Origin: Anastrepha obliqua
Lineage: Eukaryota > Arthropoda > Insecta > Diptera > Tephritidae
Direction: 5' to 3'
DNA length: 64,000 bases
NCBI RefSeq assembly: GCF_027943255.1
Contig: NC_072896.1
Location: forward strand, 41,442,501 to 41,506,500
The notes under the pieces are model-generated. The model saw only the letters and a program-made list of their open reading frames with translations, was not told the DNA's origin and did no database searches. Shown here in pieces: positions 12,891-24,420 of this stretch (the stretch's first letter is position 1; each line of letters begins with the position of its first letter). The position numbers and the translations under genes are program-made.

Positions 12891-13925
12891 ATTTAAAGAA
12901 TATAAATAGTTAAGTACCATTCATAAAAAAAAACATAAAATTATACTAAGGTAAAATGACTTTTTTAAGGGGAGATAGGGGATAAACTTATGCCCGTCTT
13001 TCGCTTACTTCCAAACTGCATCAATGGATTCGAAAACAGCTGCCAAACTTGACACAATCTTTTATTATTGAATCGTGGTATATTCAAATAAAATATAAAG
13101 TAATAAAATAGCTTATAAATGTTGATTTCTCTACTGTTTAAAATGTGTGCTTTTGAATTTCTTTCTCAATAATTTAATTTTATAGGTTTTTTAAAAATGA
13201 GTATATATGTACATATATCTCACTTGTTGATTTTTTTGCTTTGAAGCCGGTTAATTCCTTTTCTGCAGAGCGCGATTGCATCATCATACTTGTTTCCCGA
13301 ATTCTTAAAGATGCATCCCATTAATCTCATTTCTCTCTCTCTCTCTCTTACGTTCCACACACTGCACCTAATTACACCACTGTTCGGTGCAAATCTCACT
13401 TAATGATCGTTTAATCAACAACAAAAAAAATGTTTTTTTGCTTGCTTATCTACAAAGATTTAAATGTACTTACTTAAATATGCTTTTTGTGCAAACCAAA
13501 AAAAAAAAAAGCGTTGAGTCACAGAATCATTTACTTGCGCTCGTGAAGTTGCCCAACTACCGTGCGGCTAACACAATTCACCCAAGAGAGTGTCGCAATA
13601 TGAAATTCACACTGTGCCACTGATGTCGATAAAAACAAAAGACTCCATTTGCGTGGGCCAACAAGTGCCGCGGGGCGAACTAGCGAGACCAGCGTAGTAG
13701 TAAATTAGAAATTCAATCACAAAATTTTGTTTTCATTTCGTTCAGAACAAATATGCAATATGTACGAATAAATAATAGAAGAAAAAACGAAAATATATGC
13801 TTTAAAAAACACATATCTTTGTATGTATGTATATGCATACCCAATAGACATGACGATTGGATTCAATTGGGGGAAAAATTGGAGAGTAATGTGACGTATT
13901 TTTCAAACTACTAACGTTGATTTTC
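12891..13925. other. No gene seen
   Basis: AT-rich, with a (CT)n run at 13,333-13,349. No ORF with recognisable content. Confidence 0.4.
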
Positions 13926-14216
13926 AGCCACCGTAGCCAATGGGTTGGTGCGTGACTACCATTCGGAATTCAGAGAGAACGAAGGTTCGAATCTTGGTGA
14001 AAGACCAAAATGAAGAAAAAGTTTTTTCTAATAGCGGCCGTCCCTCGGCAGGCAGAGGCAAACCTCCGAGTGTATTTCTGCCATGAAAAAGCTCCTCATA
14101 AAAATATGTGCTGTTTGGAGACGGCTTGAAACTGTAGGTCCCTCCATTTGCGGATCAAAATTAAGACGCACGCCTCAATAAGAGGAGGAGCTCGGTCAAA
14201 CACCCAAAAAGGGTGT
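13926..14216 (+). repeat. tRNA-derived SINE, nearly complete copy
   Basis: The tRNA-related head has A box TAGCCAATGGGTTGGTGCG and B box GGTTCGAATCTTGG. The body follows (CCCTCGGCAGGCAGAGGCAA and others) to AAACACCCAAAAAGGGTGTTA. It is followed directly by a (TA)n run. Confidence 0.8.

Positions 14217-14217
<1 letters not shown>

Positions 14218-14255
<38 letters not shown>
14218..14255. repeat. (TA)n microsatellite
   Basis: About 19 TA units with one interruption, sitting on the 3' end of the preceding SINE. It probably grew from the SINE tail. Confidence 0.85.
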
Positions 14256-14257
<2 letters not shown>

Positions 14258-14589
14258 CGTTGATTTTCAACAGTACTTTCGATATAGAATAAAAATTTTC
14301 TAATTAAAAAAAAAAATGTTTCGAGAAAAACTTTTTTCCAGTTTGATGTTTTGAAACACAAAGTCTTATGCTAGATATCAAAATCAGTAAATTTTTCCAT
14401 TCACAGCTTTTAATGTATTTGTTTTCTGTGGTTTAGGTCGATTAAAGACTCATACGAGAACGTCTTTACAAACAGAGAGAATCTTTAAAAACATCCACTT
14501 TTGAACTTTATATTTTTTATTTTACATTTTTATGCTATTATTCATTATTATGGAATTGAAAAAACTTCGATGTTCAGCAAATATTTTGT

Positions 14590-15900
14590 TGATAGTTGGT
14601 TGGTTGGTTCAAGTGGTGATTCTTCCAGAATCCAACTAGCGCTCCCGCTCCATTTTGTTGCCACATCTTCGTTACTAACTTGTTTAACGGTTATTTACAG
14701 CAAGCCTATATCCAGTCTGTGCGGTTTAGCAACCTTATTAGGTAGTTGATGTCTAAGCCAGACAGTTCGAGATTCTCGAACAGCGGTTGGCCCAGGGTTA
14801 ACATTCTGTCCTTCCATAGGGCAGGGCATTCACAGAGGAAATGGAAGAATGTTTACTTTTTCTCCGATTGTTTACAACTATGACAGTATGTGTTGTGAGG
14901 GATGCCCATTTTGGCGGCTTGTTCTCCGGTATACCAGAAGCCAGTTGTGACTACCGTTAGTCTCCAGGCGTCCCGTCGTTTCATGCTTATTAATGCCGAC
15001 GATTGCTTGAGGTTGTAGGTGGGCCATAACGTCCTGCTAATTTTGCATTTCCTTTGGTCTTTCCACCTACAATCCGCGATTCGGAGGTATTTTTGGGAAA
15101 TTGTACTCTTGACTGCACCTAATGGTGTGAATACCGATTCTGCAAGAGCGTTATTCATGGCAGATCCCCTTCCTGCCAGTTCACCTCCTTTTTCGTTACC
15201 TTCTATGTCCCGATGTCCCGGGACTCAGATTAAGGTAACTTTATGGTTTTCACTCAAGATGGTGAGGCTATTCCTACTTTGTTCCACCACATTAGAGGTT
15301 GTAGTAGCCGAACTCAGTGCCTGGATTGCAGCTTGTCTATCCGAAAGAATAGCGATATCTATTGCCCCTAAAAGAGAAATCTGTGATTAGTAGCCTACAG
15401 GCTTCCCTAATTGCTAGTATTTCCGCCTGGAAGACACTGCTGGTATTAGGGAGACGCACACATTTCTCAATTTAAGTCTGTGAGAATATATACTATCTCC
15501 AACACCGCAGCCCATTTTACTGCCATCCGTATAGACTGTAGTGTCGAAGTTGTTTAGAGAGAATCCCTTATTCAATTCTTCCTTAGATGGAAAGAGAGTG
15601 GCAAAATCCCTATTGAATGTTACCGTCGGGACGATGTAGTCCGTTCTGACCGAGATTAACTAAGTTTGTCGCAATAATAGACTAGCATGACCATACGTTT
15701 TTTCTCTAAAGCGACCCGCTTCATTTAACCTAAATGCAGTCATGGTTGCCGCCTTCTTAACATGTAGGTCTATGGGAATAACGTGTGTCATTGCATTGAG
15801 AGCCTCTCTAGGACATGATCTGATTGCACCGACCATTATTGCACAGCACAGGCTGATCTTTGCATTCGGCCGAGTAATTTGGTATTGTCCATCTCCCTAG
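14590..15900 (-). pseudogene. RNase H-type LINE, 3' portion
   Basis: On the minus strand RNase H sequence appears with VPGHRDIEGNEKGGELA; the usual Trp before VPGH has mutated to a TGA stop. It is followed by LWPTYNLKQSSALISMKRRD and a zinc-knuckle-like NTYCHSCKQSEKK. The 3' part then trails to about 14,590. It is the same group as the copies at 11,845 and 48,057. Frameshifts and stops show it is dead. Confidence 0.8.
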
Positions 15901-16389
15901 AGCTTTCCATCAAACTACGGAACCATTGTTGATAGTAATTTATTATAAAATTATGAAAAATTTAGTAACTTTAAAAAATTCGAAAAAATGCTCTTAGTTT
16001 CTAATATACAAAAACAAGTTTACATCTAACAAATTATTTCTTCCTCCAATAGTAACGTAAAATTAGCCAAATTTTTACATTTATAATCTAGACCGAAAAA
16101 TTGTGTCGACCGGTGTAGTAATTGTGTTTCTACCATTGAATTGAGAATCCATGCATCGAAACTCAACATAACCTCGATTCCCCACTACACTAATTGCATG
16201 GAGGACGATAAGATGGAATTATCTCCTTATCGGTATCTACCAAGAATGATAGATTACCAGGTTTGGCCATCTGAAGCAAAAATTGGGAGAGTAAATTTGC
16301 CTCCCACGTCACCGGGGACTTGGCAGCAGAGTTCTGTCCAATCAGTCGTTGTGCAGACGGCAACAAAGTGTTGGGGTTCCTAATTAGCG
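15901..16389. other. No gene seen
   Basis: Two opposite-strand short frames at 16,141-16,396 without recognised domains. The region may belong to a decayed retroelement. Confidence 0.35.
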
Positions 16390-16513
16390 TTCCCACGACA
16401 GTCGGCTCTACGTAACCGGAACGACCCGGATTTATATCCGGCCAAGGACTGTCACTTCAGCAGCATTCCTCGTATATGCACGGGGAATGTTTATGCTGCT
16501 ACAACAACAACAA
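16390..16513 (+). repeat. CAA-tailed SINE-like element, copy 2
   Basis: TTCCCACGACAGTCGGCTCT head, ACCCGGATTTATATCCGG hairpin, AAGGACTGTCACTTCAGCAG and a TGCTGCTACAACAACAACAA tail. It is nearly complete. Confidence 0.8.
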
Positions 16514-16589
16514 TAAGTATTGGGGGTGCTGGAAAAGAATGCCGTTTTTTACAGTAAATTCGAGTAAAGAAATTTCTTACAAGTTTTTC

Positions 16590-17000
16590 TTTTTAAACAA
16601 TGATGTAATCACCCTCATTGGCCACAACCACTTTTTCAATGCCGGATTGGTAAAAATCAATTGGTTTTTCCGTAAAATATCTGGAGATGGCATTTTTCAC
16701 TTCAACCAAATTGCGAAATTTCTTATTTGTTAAAAAGTGTTGCAGAGAACGGAATAAATGGAAATCTGCTGGCGTAATATCGAGCGAGTATGGTGGGTGA
16801 GGCAGTACCTCCCATGCCAATCCATTAATTTTTTCCCGCATTTTTCTTGCGAAGTGCGGCTTTGCTTTGTTGTGTTGCAAAATAACGCTTTTTCTATAGA
16901 TAATCGCTGAATACTTTCCAATATATAATTGCATGAGTGATGGCTGAGTTAATTTGTTTCGTATATGACCTACACAAAGTAACAAATCGCTATTACAACC
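16590..17000 (-). pseudogene. Mariner (DD34D) transposase C-terminal half
   Basis: An open stretch of 130 codons (16,593-16,985) reads WEVLPHPPYSLDITPADFHL, FRSLQHFLTNKKFRNLVEV, then YQSGIEK, the mariner C-terminus. The second catalytic Asp is replaced (LQHNKAKPHF instead of LxHDNAxPH), so the product would be inactive. The N-terminal half is not visible as an open frame. Confidence 0.8.
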
Positions 17001-18479
17001 CCTGTTACGTCAGAAAAGCAGCCGATTCCTTCAAAATCGCTGAGAACCGGTTAACGGTATAATGTTGGTCACACCTTTGCATTCTGCAAATCGTGGGTAT
17101 CTACTCCTCAGGTGGTCTATTTTTTAGCGGCTAAATTCAGATTACAGGTTCATTTTCTACACTTGTCTAATTTTTCTATCAGCCTGCAAGTAAGACCCGA
17201 TGGAGAAAATAATAAGGTGATGCCGATCGTGGTACCGCTACTTTGCTCTCAGCGGGGTAATTTCTTCTTCTAGCATTCATATTCGCATATTCGTGACAGA
17301 TTCACATGTAACTGCACCAATGTGACGTCACGCACTCTGATGGGTGCAATTTGGTTTCTATCATTCTTGCAAGTAAGATACCTTATCCATACAGTTTTTG
17401 ACATGGGATAATGGATCGCAGTTGGTTACAGGGTGACATGATGAGCATGAATGAGAATTAAAAATATAGGAAACATGTCATTTAACGATAATTATTATGC
17501 ATTTCCATTTCAAAATGGTGAAAATTAGCACTCCAATTTCATATTTCTAGCTTTTAGTACCCCTTTTGATATTTCTGCTTTTCCAAAAGCGACACTTCTT
17601 TTTTTACAAGCGGGCACTCTGTGTTCGAAATCAAGTTAGTTGGGCACTTATCTCACTTGTAGCTCTTATAAGTCTAAATATTTGCCGCCTGAGGCGCTAT
17701 ATTATCATGCAGCGGTTTGTCATCCATAATTCTTGGTAGTACCAGACATATCCTTTGTCTCTATCACTTTTTCCTCCCGTATCAATATTTTTAACTCAAC
17801 TGCCTATGAGCGCTCCTTAGTGGCAAACTGGACCCAAACAGCCAAATATATTTACTTGAGATTATAAATTTATCCAAGGTTACATAAATACATACATACA
17901 TATTTTTGGTGTTTGTTGGGTATTAATATCTACGTAAATTAATAAACGAAGGCAAGAAGTGTTGTGTGCTGCTGCGTTTTGTTGCTGTGTTGCCCGCTAA
18001 CACCGTTGGCAGCGACGCTGGCTACTTGGCCAACTGCCCGCTTCCAATGTTGTCGCATCAGATTCATGAGACTGCGATTGCTATTCTAACTGCATATTGT
18101 TCCAAGTTGTTTGGCAGCTTGCCTGGCCAACAGTCTGACAGTATACGAACATGCTCACTCTCTAGCGCTCCGCTCCCACTTGTTATACATATGTAAGTAT
18201 TTATGCAGGTATGTTTGTGCCTATATGTCGCCGACGACTGGTTCGCTTAGTTGATTAAAATGTTTTCATTTATTAACCGAAAATAAAAATTGTATAATTT
18301 TCTCAGTTTTTTCTCACTTCAAAAATATATGAGTAGTACATACGTATTTATATATGCCAATAAATATCCAAAATTTCGTGAGATCGCAGTGAAGCGTTGA
18401 TGGTGTGAACACCGTGAACACCAGATGTCAGAGATCTTTGATCTACCGGCCGCAAACGACTAACGGATAAAACAATCGA
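17001..18479. other. No gene seen
   Basis: A frame at 17,966-18,196 in less AT-rich DNA has no recognised domain. The stretch 17,950-18,180 is repeat-free and could be regulatory DNA upstream of Pax exon 1A, but no specific motif supports that. Confidence 0.3.
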
Positions 18480-18792
18480 TCGAGTTCACGCTTTGTCGCC
18501 TCATACATACATACGTACATACGTTTATTTATCGCGCCAAGTCGGTGGTTTGTGACCGTGGTTATCAAGTGATTTATCCTTGTCGTGTAGTCATTTGTCA
18601 TTTACGGAAAATTCGTTCAAATTTCTTATTTTTTAATGAATATCTTTAAAAGTGTATATTGGCTGCTTTAAGTGCTTAGTGGCATAAAAGAGTGATTCGG
18701 AAAGGGATTTCGGATAGAATAACGAACGATTTGAAAAATAAGCTCACGAGTAAAATATAACCAAATTTATATGACAACAAGATAAAACCAAA
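18480..18792 (+). promoter_or_regulatory. Probable 5' leader/promoter region of exon 1A
   Basis: About 300 bases ahead of the exon 1A ATG carry no transposon similarity and no ORF of note. The stretch is a little richer in G and C than its flanks near 18,540-18,600. It includes a short CATA/CGTA repeat at 18,506-18,526. No TATA box or unambiguous initiator can be named. The call rests on position alone. Confidence 0.25.
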
Positions 18793-18877
18793 ATGGATAG
18801 AACAATGTATGGAAAATTTGATCCAGGTGCAAGGCAGCCATATCGCACAATTCGAGCGAAAGGAATACAACCCGGAT
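18793..18877 (+). CDS. Pax: Paxillin, alternative first coding exon 1A
   Basis: ATG in the context AAAATGG opens a 28-codon exon, MDRTMYGKFDPG followed by a basic stretch ending GIQPG. It closes with one extra base (T) before a strong donor GTAAGT; the intronic frame hits TAG two codons later. The phase-1 end matches the shared exon at 51,553, so splicing gives ..QPG-Y-ALLADLQ. The joined protein would have Tyr where the Leu-Asp of LD motif 1 normally stands. Upstream, about 18,480-18,792 is leader-like with no competing ORF. Paxillin is a focal-adhesion scaffold that links integrins to the actin skeleton. Assignment to Pax rests on phase compatibility and on the lack of another + strand gene; I do not recognise this N-terminus. 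The intron to 51,553 would be 32.7 kb. Confidence 0.55.
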
Positions 18878-19039
18878 GTAAGTAGAATGTGCGTGTACTT
18901 AACGCCATACTTAAACAAATATTTAATAGTTATTGGGCACAATTTTTGCCTTTAAAAGTTAAAATAATTTGTTAAAATAATTTGCAATTGCAAAAATCGT
19001 TCACCTGTATTAAGTGGTGGGTTTCATGATTTCCACCTA

Positions 19040-20104
19040 CAGTGGCTCAATAAAGAACTCGGACATACTTGGCATGCAGTTTCATTTTCAAAATTTTTGT
19101 AAGAAATGCAAGTTAAATATTTTTATTTTTATATTTTTCTATTGGGTATTCAAATAGGATTTTAAAAATAGTAATAATAATTTACAAATCCATTACGTCC
19201 TTGTTATTAAAAATTTATCATGCAGCATTCACAAAATTAGTGTCAAAAAAGAAGTCGAACATCTGGCATTATTGCGATTGTTTGGCACTTTAAACAAGGG
19301 AATCCCACAATTAATTTGCTCTCGGTAGAACAGCGCATAGAAAGAACCAAACGTAATAAAGTAAAAAAAAATTCAGTCGTGTTTTGTTGAATGAAAGCCC
19401 AAATTATAAACGCGGGTGTGGGTAGACAGCGTGGAAAAAGCTTATTTGAAGTCAGAAATTTAATTATTAGTCATCAAGAAAAGTGTAAAACCGTTCGGGA
19501 AATCGCAGAAATAGTGGATAGACTCCGTTCCACTGTAGACGACGTGCTAAAACGTTTTAAAGAAACAAAATCCGTGGAAAATAAAAAGAAATCGGGACGA
19601 GAAAAATTATTTTCGGACCCAGATGAACGGTGGTTAGTGCAACAAATTGAGAAAAATCCAAATGTGAGCGCTTCTAAGCTCGCAACAGAAGTCGTCCAAC
19701 GCCTTAATATTAACTGAAACTCCGGAAGTATGCTTAAAGTGTTGTGAAAGAATAACTATAATGGAAGAGTTGCACGAAAAAAAACATCCATCAACGAGAT
19801 TAACCGACGCAAGAGAATAAATTTCGCAAAGCGTCATGGGAATAAGGATTTCGAGTGCCGATGAAATCAAGTTTAATATTTAGGTCAGATGCACAATCAT
19901 ATGTGTGGAGAAGACCTATTGAAGAGTTGCTGAAAAAAACTTACGTCCGACAGTAGTAAACATATGTTTTTTGTAGTTTTGAAAGATACCCTTGAAGAAC
20001 GAAAATAAATGTAACACATAAACGCATTAGATTTGCATTTCAATATATACTTTTTGATTTAAAATCAAATCACTTGGGTGTCCGAGCTCTTTATTGAGCC
20101 ACTG
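19040..20104 (+). mobile_element. Tc1-like transposon with intact TIRs
   Basis: TA at 19,038-19,039 and 20,105-20,106. The left tip CAGTGGCTCAATAAAGAACT is inverted at the right tip (ends CTTTATTGAGCCACTG); the match extends about 27 bp with one difference. The inside encodes a Tc1-type DNA-binding region (19,391-19,717: TVREIAEIVDRLRSTVDDVL, then VENKKKSGREKLF and the second helix-turn-helix KNPNVSASKLATEV). After that frameshifts and stops remove the DDE half. At 1,065 bp it is shorter than usual Tc1 elements (about 1.6 kb), so an internal deletion is likely. Confidence 0.85.
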
Positions 20105-20106
20105 TA

Positions 20107-20195
20107 CATAAGGTGGCGCAAAATTGATCATCCTATCGGAAGATGTTCAAATTTTGGCAAATGAGCGCTGGAGCTCTTAGTATTTGCAAAAGAAA
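20107..20195. repeat. CAGGGTGGCGC MITE, one-ended copy
   Basis: AAGGTGGCGCAAAATTGATC then ATCCTATCGGAAGA matches the left end of the family; the rest does not continue. It lies within a few bases of the right end of the Tc1-like element. Confidence 0.55.
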
Positions 20196-20328
20196 GTTCA
20201 TGGACCGAGTTGATTTAAAATAGCGCACCAAGACGCACACAAAATTGTAGAAGTTTAGCCAAACGCCTAATAAAAGATTTCCGCATGCACAGTATTGTGA
20301 AAAATATATGCAACCGCATATAAAAGCG

Positions 20329-20487
20329 TTGTTGTTGTTGTAGCAGCAATACTAAAAATAAAACCGTTGTTGTTGTTGTTGTAGCAATATAAACATTCCC
20401 CATACTTACATGCTGCTGGAGTGAGAGTCCTTGGCCGGATATAAATCCGGGTCGTTTCGGTAACGTAGAACCGACTGTCGTGGAAAC
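20329..20487 (-). repeat. CAA-tailed SINE-like element, copy 3
   Basis: Two successive GTTGTTGTTGTAGCA tail starts, the second followed by ATAAACATTCCCC, CTTGGCCGGATATAAATCC and GTAACGTAGAACCGACTGTC. It is an almost complete minus copy with a duplicated tail region. Confidence 0.8.
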
Positions 20488-20829
20488 AAAACAAAAAAAG
20501 GCATTCCATACGCTTTTCCGGTAGCTAACTATCTTTTGTCATTAATTTTGGGTACATGTGAATCTAAAAATAACAAAAAATATGGCTGTTACAATAAGTA
20601 TTTTTCGAAAGCGTGTTGACTTTAATATTTTGTCCAATAACCATTGCTTTACATTACTTCCTCACGTCTTTTGGCATAGAGCTTGATAGATTTTCAGTTA
20701 TTGCAAATGAAATGCATCCATATGTAAACTAAAGTAGTAGAAAAAAATATTTTTCTGGGGATTCCTCGCAGTGAAAAAGTGAGAGAGGTTGGCGAGACAA
20801 GCATTCACTTTGGAACACAAGTCACATTC

Positions 20830-21200
20830 TATGTCATCGCTGGACGTCGTTCTCGAGCAATCGTTAGCATAGCGGACCCATGAAACTCTCTCTGGTGGTT
20901 AGGGAAGCTTCGAAATATAGAAGTTGAAAAGCAAGCGGGAAAGAACGCCATCCTCCTTGGTTTATCCTTCTGTGTTTTGAGTTCTGGTCTGACAAACTTG
21001 TCGACCGCACAAGTAGTTCGCGGACTGCATTCAGTCTCCAAATGATTTTCAACAGCTGTTGAAAATCATCTCGTAGCGTGGAATGGCTGACTGTATCGAA
21101 AGGCTTCGTTAGGTCCAACGCTTTTAACACAGTCTTCTCGCAGGCAGTTTTAGTTAGATTCACGATTAACCTGTGTGTTTATGGCGGTGAGTGTATTGGT
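20830..21200 (-). pseudogene. Jockey-like LINE reverse transcriptase fragment
   Basis: The minus strand reads VLKALDLTKPFDTVSHSTL (RT block ALDLSKAFDTVSH), then RRINQGGWRS and LAFQLLYFEASL (from QGVPQGGVLSPLLFNFYIS). Related DNA (GGAAGCTTCGAAATATAGAA) recurs at 40,808. The copy is frame-shifted and truncated. Confidence 0.75.
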
Positions 21201-21363
21201 GGTGCTACCGTGCACTCGATGGAAGCCATGCTGAAATCTTCTTAAATACCTTATTTATTTTCCAGTCAAGTGACTGTTCCTGCCAAGCAAGTACGACCAT
21301 ATTTTTTATCATTCAACCACTTCCTTATAAACTTAAACCTATGACAAAGGTATTTTTCTACAG

Positions 21364-22058
21364 CATAAGAATTATATACCTTGTGATCCCGAAAAAATGG
21401 ACAATTGTCATAATTTTTTTTAAATATGTTTTAGAACTTTTATTCAACTCTCGAAGAATACATTTTGGTGTTTTTATTTTAAAAAATGTTATTATTTATT
21501 GTTGATATCGCCCTTCCCCGAAACGCCGTTTTTTAGAAGAGGCTTGCGGTGATCACGGTAGTGCATGAGCAGCTCAACTGAAATCAAAAAAATTAAATGA
21601 TTATTTTAGAAAAATGTTTTAGTGAATCTGAACGGTTAATTTACCCCAAAAAAAATTTTCTCGATATGAAAACCGCGTTGCACCAAAAAAAAAACGATTT
21701 TTGAAAAATTAAAAAAAAAGTTAATTCCAGCGAACTATGCAAATATTTATAAAAAGTCATCCGTTCAGAGGTTGTAACTTCGAATAGTTAAAAAAAAAGT
21801 TTATGGAAATCGGTCAAATAGTTTTTGATGAATAATGATCACCGCGACGATAATTTTCAAAAACACACGACTTCGAGATAATCGCGTCTAAAGTTTTGCG
21901 TGCACTTCATTTATGGCTAATTTGCACGCTTCCACGGTCTGTAACTTTCGTTCCAGTTCTTATAATTTTTTGAATTTATATTTTTAAGATGATGCACTTT
22001 TAGAATATGCCATAAAAAAATTTTCGAGTTTTTATCCCAACACAAGGTATATAACCCC
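21364..22058. mobile_element. Probable non-coding TTAA element
   Basis: A 14-bp perfect inverted pair, TTATATACCTTGTG (21,372-21,385) and CACAAGGTATATAA (22,041-22,054), encloses about 690 bp of non-coding, A/T-tract-rich DNA. The right side is followed by CCCC and TTAA (22,059-22,062). The left TTAA is decayed (CATAAGAA). Size and composition match the elements at 12,079 and 62,683. Confidence 0.55.
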
Positions 22059-22062
22059 TTAA

Positions 22063-22776
22063 GTTTAAGACTAAGTATTATAGTCTGAAAAATGTTTTTG
22101 AATTTGAGTCGGTCCACGGTTCTATTAATTTTGTATAGTGCAACGCAACCTTTTCCAGAAAAACAACCCCAAACTGTATTGGAACACCCTCCATGTATTG
22201 TTCTCTATTTTACAACAGACCCTCCATCTCCAGATTTCCAAAGCTCAACCCTAAAATCCGAAAGAGAAAGTTTATAATTTTACAATATCGTTACCAAGAC
22301 GTGTAATATTATAAAATCGGAGCACAAAAAAATTAAAAAAGGAATAGCGTTCCAATTCTCTGCAACTTAGCCACTCAAAATTGGGCCCCCAATTTTAGTC
22401 ATACCTCTTCCTATTACAAACAACAAACTCAGCAACGTCATATCATTAAACAAAAAATTGATTTTCTCGCCTACGCAGACGTTCTGTCTCTCATAAAAAA
22501 ATTAATGAGCAAAAAAGTACAAACATAAATCTCAACGACATTCACAATGATATTTTAAACTGGTGCAATAACTCCGGCACAAGGCTCTGCACAGAAAAAT
22601 GTAAACACATACGCATATGCAAGAAAAAACACTGCCACTCAAATATTACATGTAATAATTTTAACAATAAACAACACCGAAAACTTAAAAATATTAGGTA
22701 TCGAATTTAATAATAGATAAGACTGTACAGAAAACAAAAGTAGCGCCCATCTCGTGCCGCTATTCCTCCACTTTAA
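22063..22776. other. No gene seen
   Basis: A short plus frame at 22,092-22,277 lacks domain similarity. The stretch 22,340-22,720 has the composition of a decayed retroelement but no diagnostic motif was read. Confidence 0.3.
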
Positions 22777-23337
22777 GGCCGGCGGGCCAATTAGATGTCC
22801 TAAATTCAGTAGTTTTCGCGAAGCGTTGTAGGATGAGAAAAAAAAAACAATTAGCCAAATGAAGTTTTGGGGATAGTTTAATATATATTTGAACTAAAAC
22901 AAAAAATTTGTACAATCTCCAACAATATATTGTAAGCCGAGTTATCAATAGATTCCCAGAGCGCCTTGCCACTGAAGTATCCAACTTGTGTACAAGATAC
23001 AACTTGCAATTTTCATCTTAAAACAAAAAAAAAAAAGATTATTAATTTTGATGTAATTATCTTCGATGTGAACTAAGAAAATTGGGAGAAACACGTAAAA
23101 TTCGAATTTTTGGGGAAGGTAGAAAAAATAAAGTGGTTTTTCAAGGAAAAAAAAATTCTTCAACTGGGTAAAAGAGTCGCTTAAAAAAAGTTTTTGGATG
23201 TTTTTTTTAGTTCACATAGAAGAGAAAACAATACTGAAGATAACGCATTTTGAATGAAATGGATAGCTCGTTTAGTTTTTTTGCAATCGTGTTAAACAAA
23301 TGTTTGAACATAATAAAGTGACTTTGAAGCCTTAAAT
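22777..23337. repeat. Eroded relative of the 62,683 TTAA element
   Basis: Segments align with the inside of the element at 62,683: TTTTTAGTTCACATAGAAGA (here) against TTTTTAGTTCAAATAGAAGA, a GAGCGCCT block, and an AAAATTCGAA/AAAATTCCAA block, all in the same order. TTAA lies at both proposed borders (22,773 and 23,338 regions), but the TIRs no longer match. Confidence 0.45.
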
Positions 23338-23710
23338 GCTATTTCAGTCATTGCTGCTATAAAATCTTTAATCGAACAAATTTTGAATTTTTGGTTACTC
23401 ACCTAAATCTGGTACAGTCGACTCTAGACTCTCTCAAACCTGCGATATTTCGAACCTTTCATAAATTCAAAGTAATCACGAGTCCTCTAACAAAATTTGA
23501 AAGGTGAATTTCCTTTCTGGAAGAAAGCCTGGTCATTTCGCTTAGACAGTGTAAAGGACAAAAAGTATCTAGGCACATACCAAACTATGCAAAAATCTTA
23601 TCTTTAATGATCAATCTGCATTTTCGAAACTATAACGAAAAGTGATGGCTTCTAAACGAAAACACAAAACTCAATCCGCACCAGAGAACTGCACCGGCTC
23701 AGTGTAAAAC

Positions 23711-24420
23711 ATTCATACGCTTCGCTTGAACAAAAAAACAGGCCTTTGCGTTCAAACGATCGAACTTGTTCAAATAAGTTATTGTCATTGTTCATTTCAG
23801 CTCAATCAAATCATGTGCTGCGTTTTAGCTCTCCGATGTTATCACCAATCGTCTTCATAGCAGCCGTTTCGGGTATTTGCTCGTTCGGCTGTACATTCAT
23901 TTTTTTGAGCAAGAATAAAAGGGCTATAGAGCCAAATGAGCCGGTTTGAGCACGTATGATCCCGCATGAGTTTTTGCTTGTAACTAACGATAGCAAAGTA
24001 AAAGCAAAATTTTAAAGCAAAAACACTATATTTTCATATTTGTTTTTTTTTTTCTTAAAACTTATAATAAAACACGAAAGAAAAGAATGTAAATAAGGAA
24101 ACATTGCTGAAACCAACTAATCCCTTTCAAATACGAAACGTAATTTACAACGTACATTGTACGCCAACACTCGTTTGCTCGAACATGTGCTATTTACAAT
24201 AATGACAATTACTTCTTTGAACAAGTTTGATCGTTTGAACGCAAAGGCCGATGCTAATTTCATTCAATGCTTTTTGTTCAATGATTAGATTTGAGCCGAA
24301 GACATTAGATCATACGTGTTGACTGAGCTGAACTACGCGTTCGCCTGCATGAGCTGACTGCACTTGACCAAATATTTTGGTTCAATTGACTGAATGTGAG
24401 CAAGAAATTTAGCGTATGAA
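23711..24420. mobile_element. Foldback-like element with long inverted arms
   Basis: The 49-bp arm beginning GGCCTTTGCGTTCAAACGAT (23,741) returns inverted at 24,201-24,249 with about three mismatches. Outer tips TTCATACGCT (23,712) and AGCGTATGAA (24,411) also pair. Degenerate TTGAAC/TGAGC motifs fill the arms. No ORF with transposase content. The arms are spaced unevenly from the outer tips, so the borders are uncertain. Confidence 0.5.

Noticed and set aside
15019..15390. 123-codon plus-strand frame
   Set aside because: Antisense shadow of the RNase H-type LINE on the minus strand.
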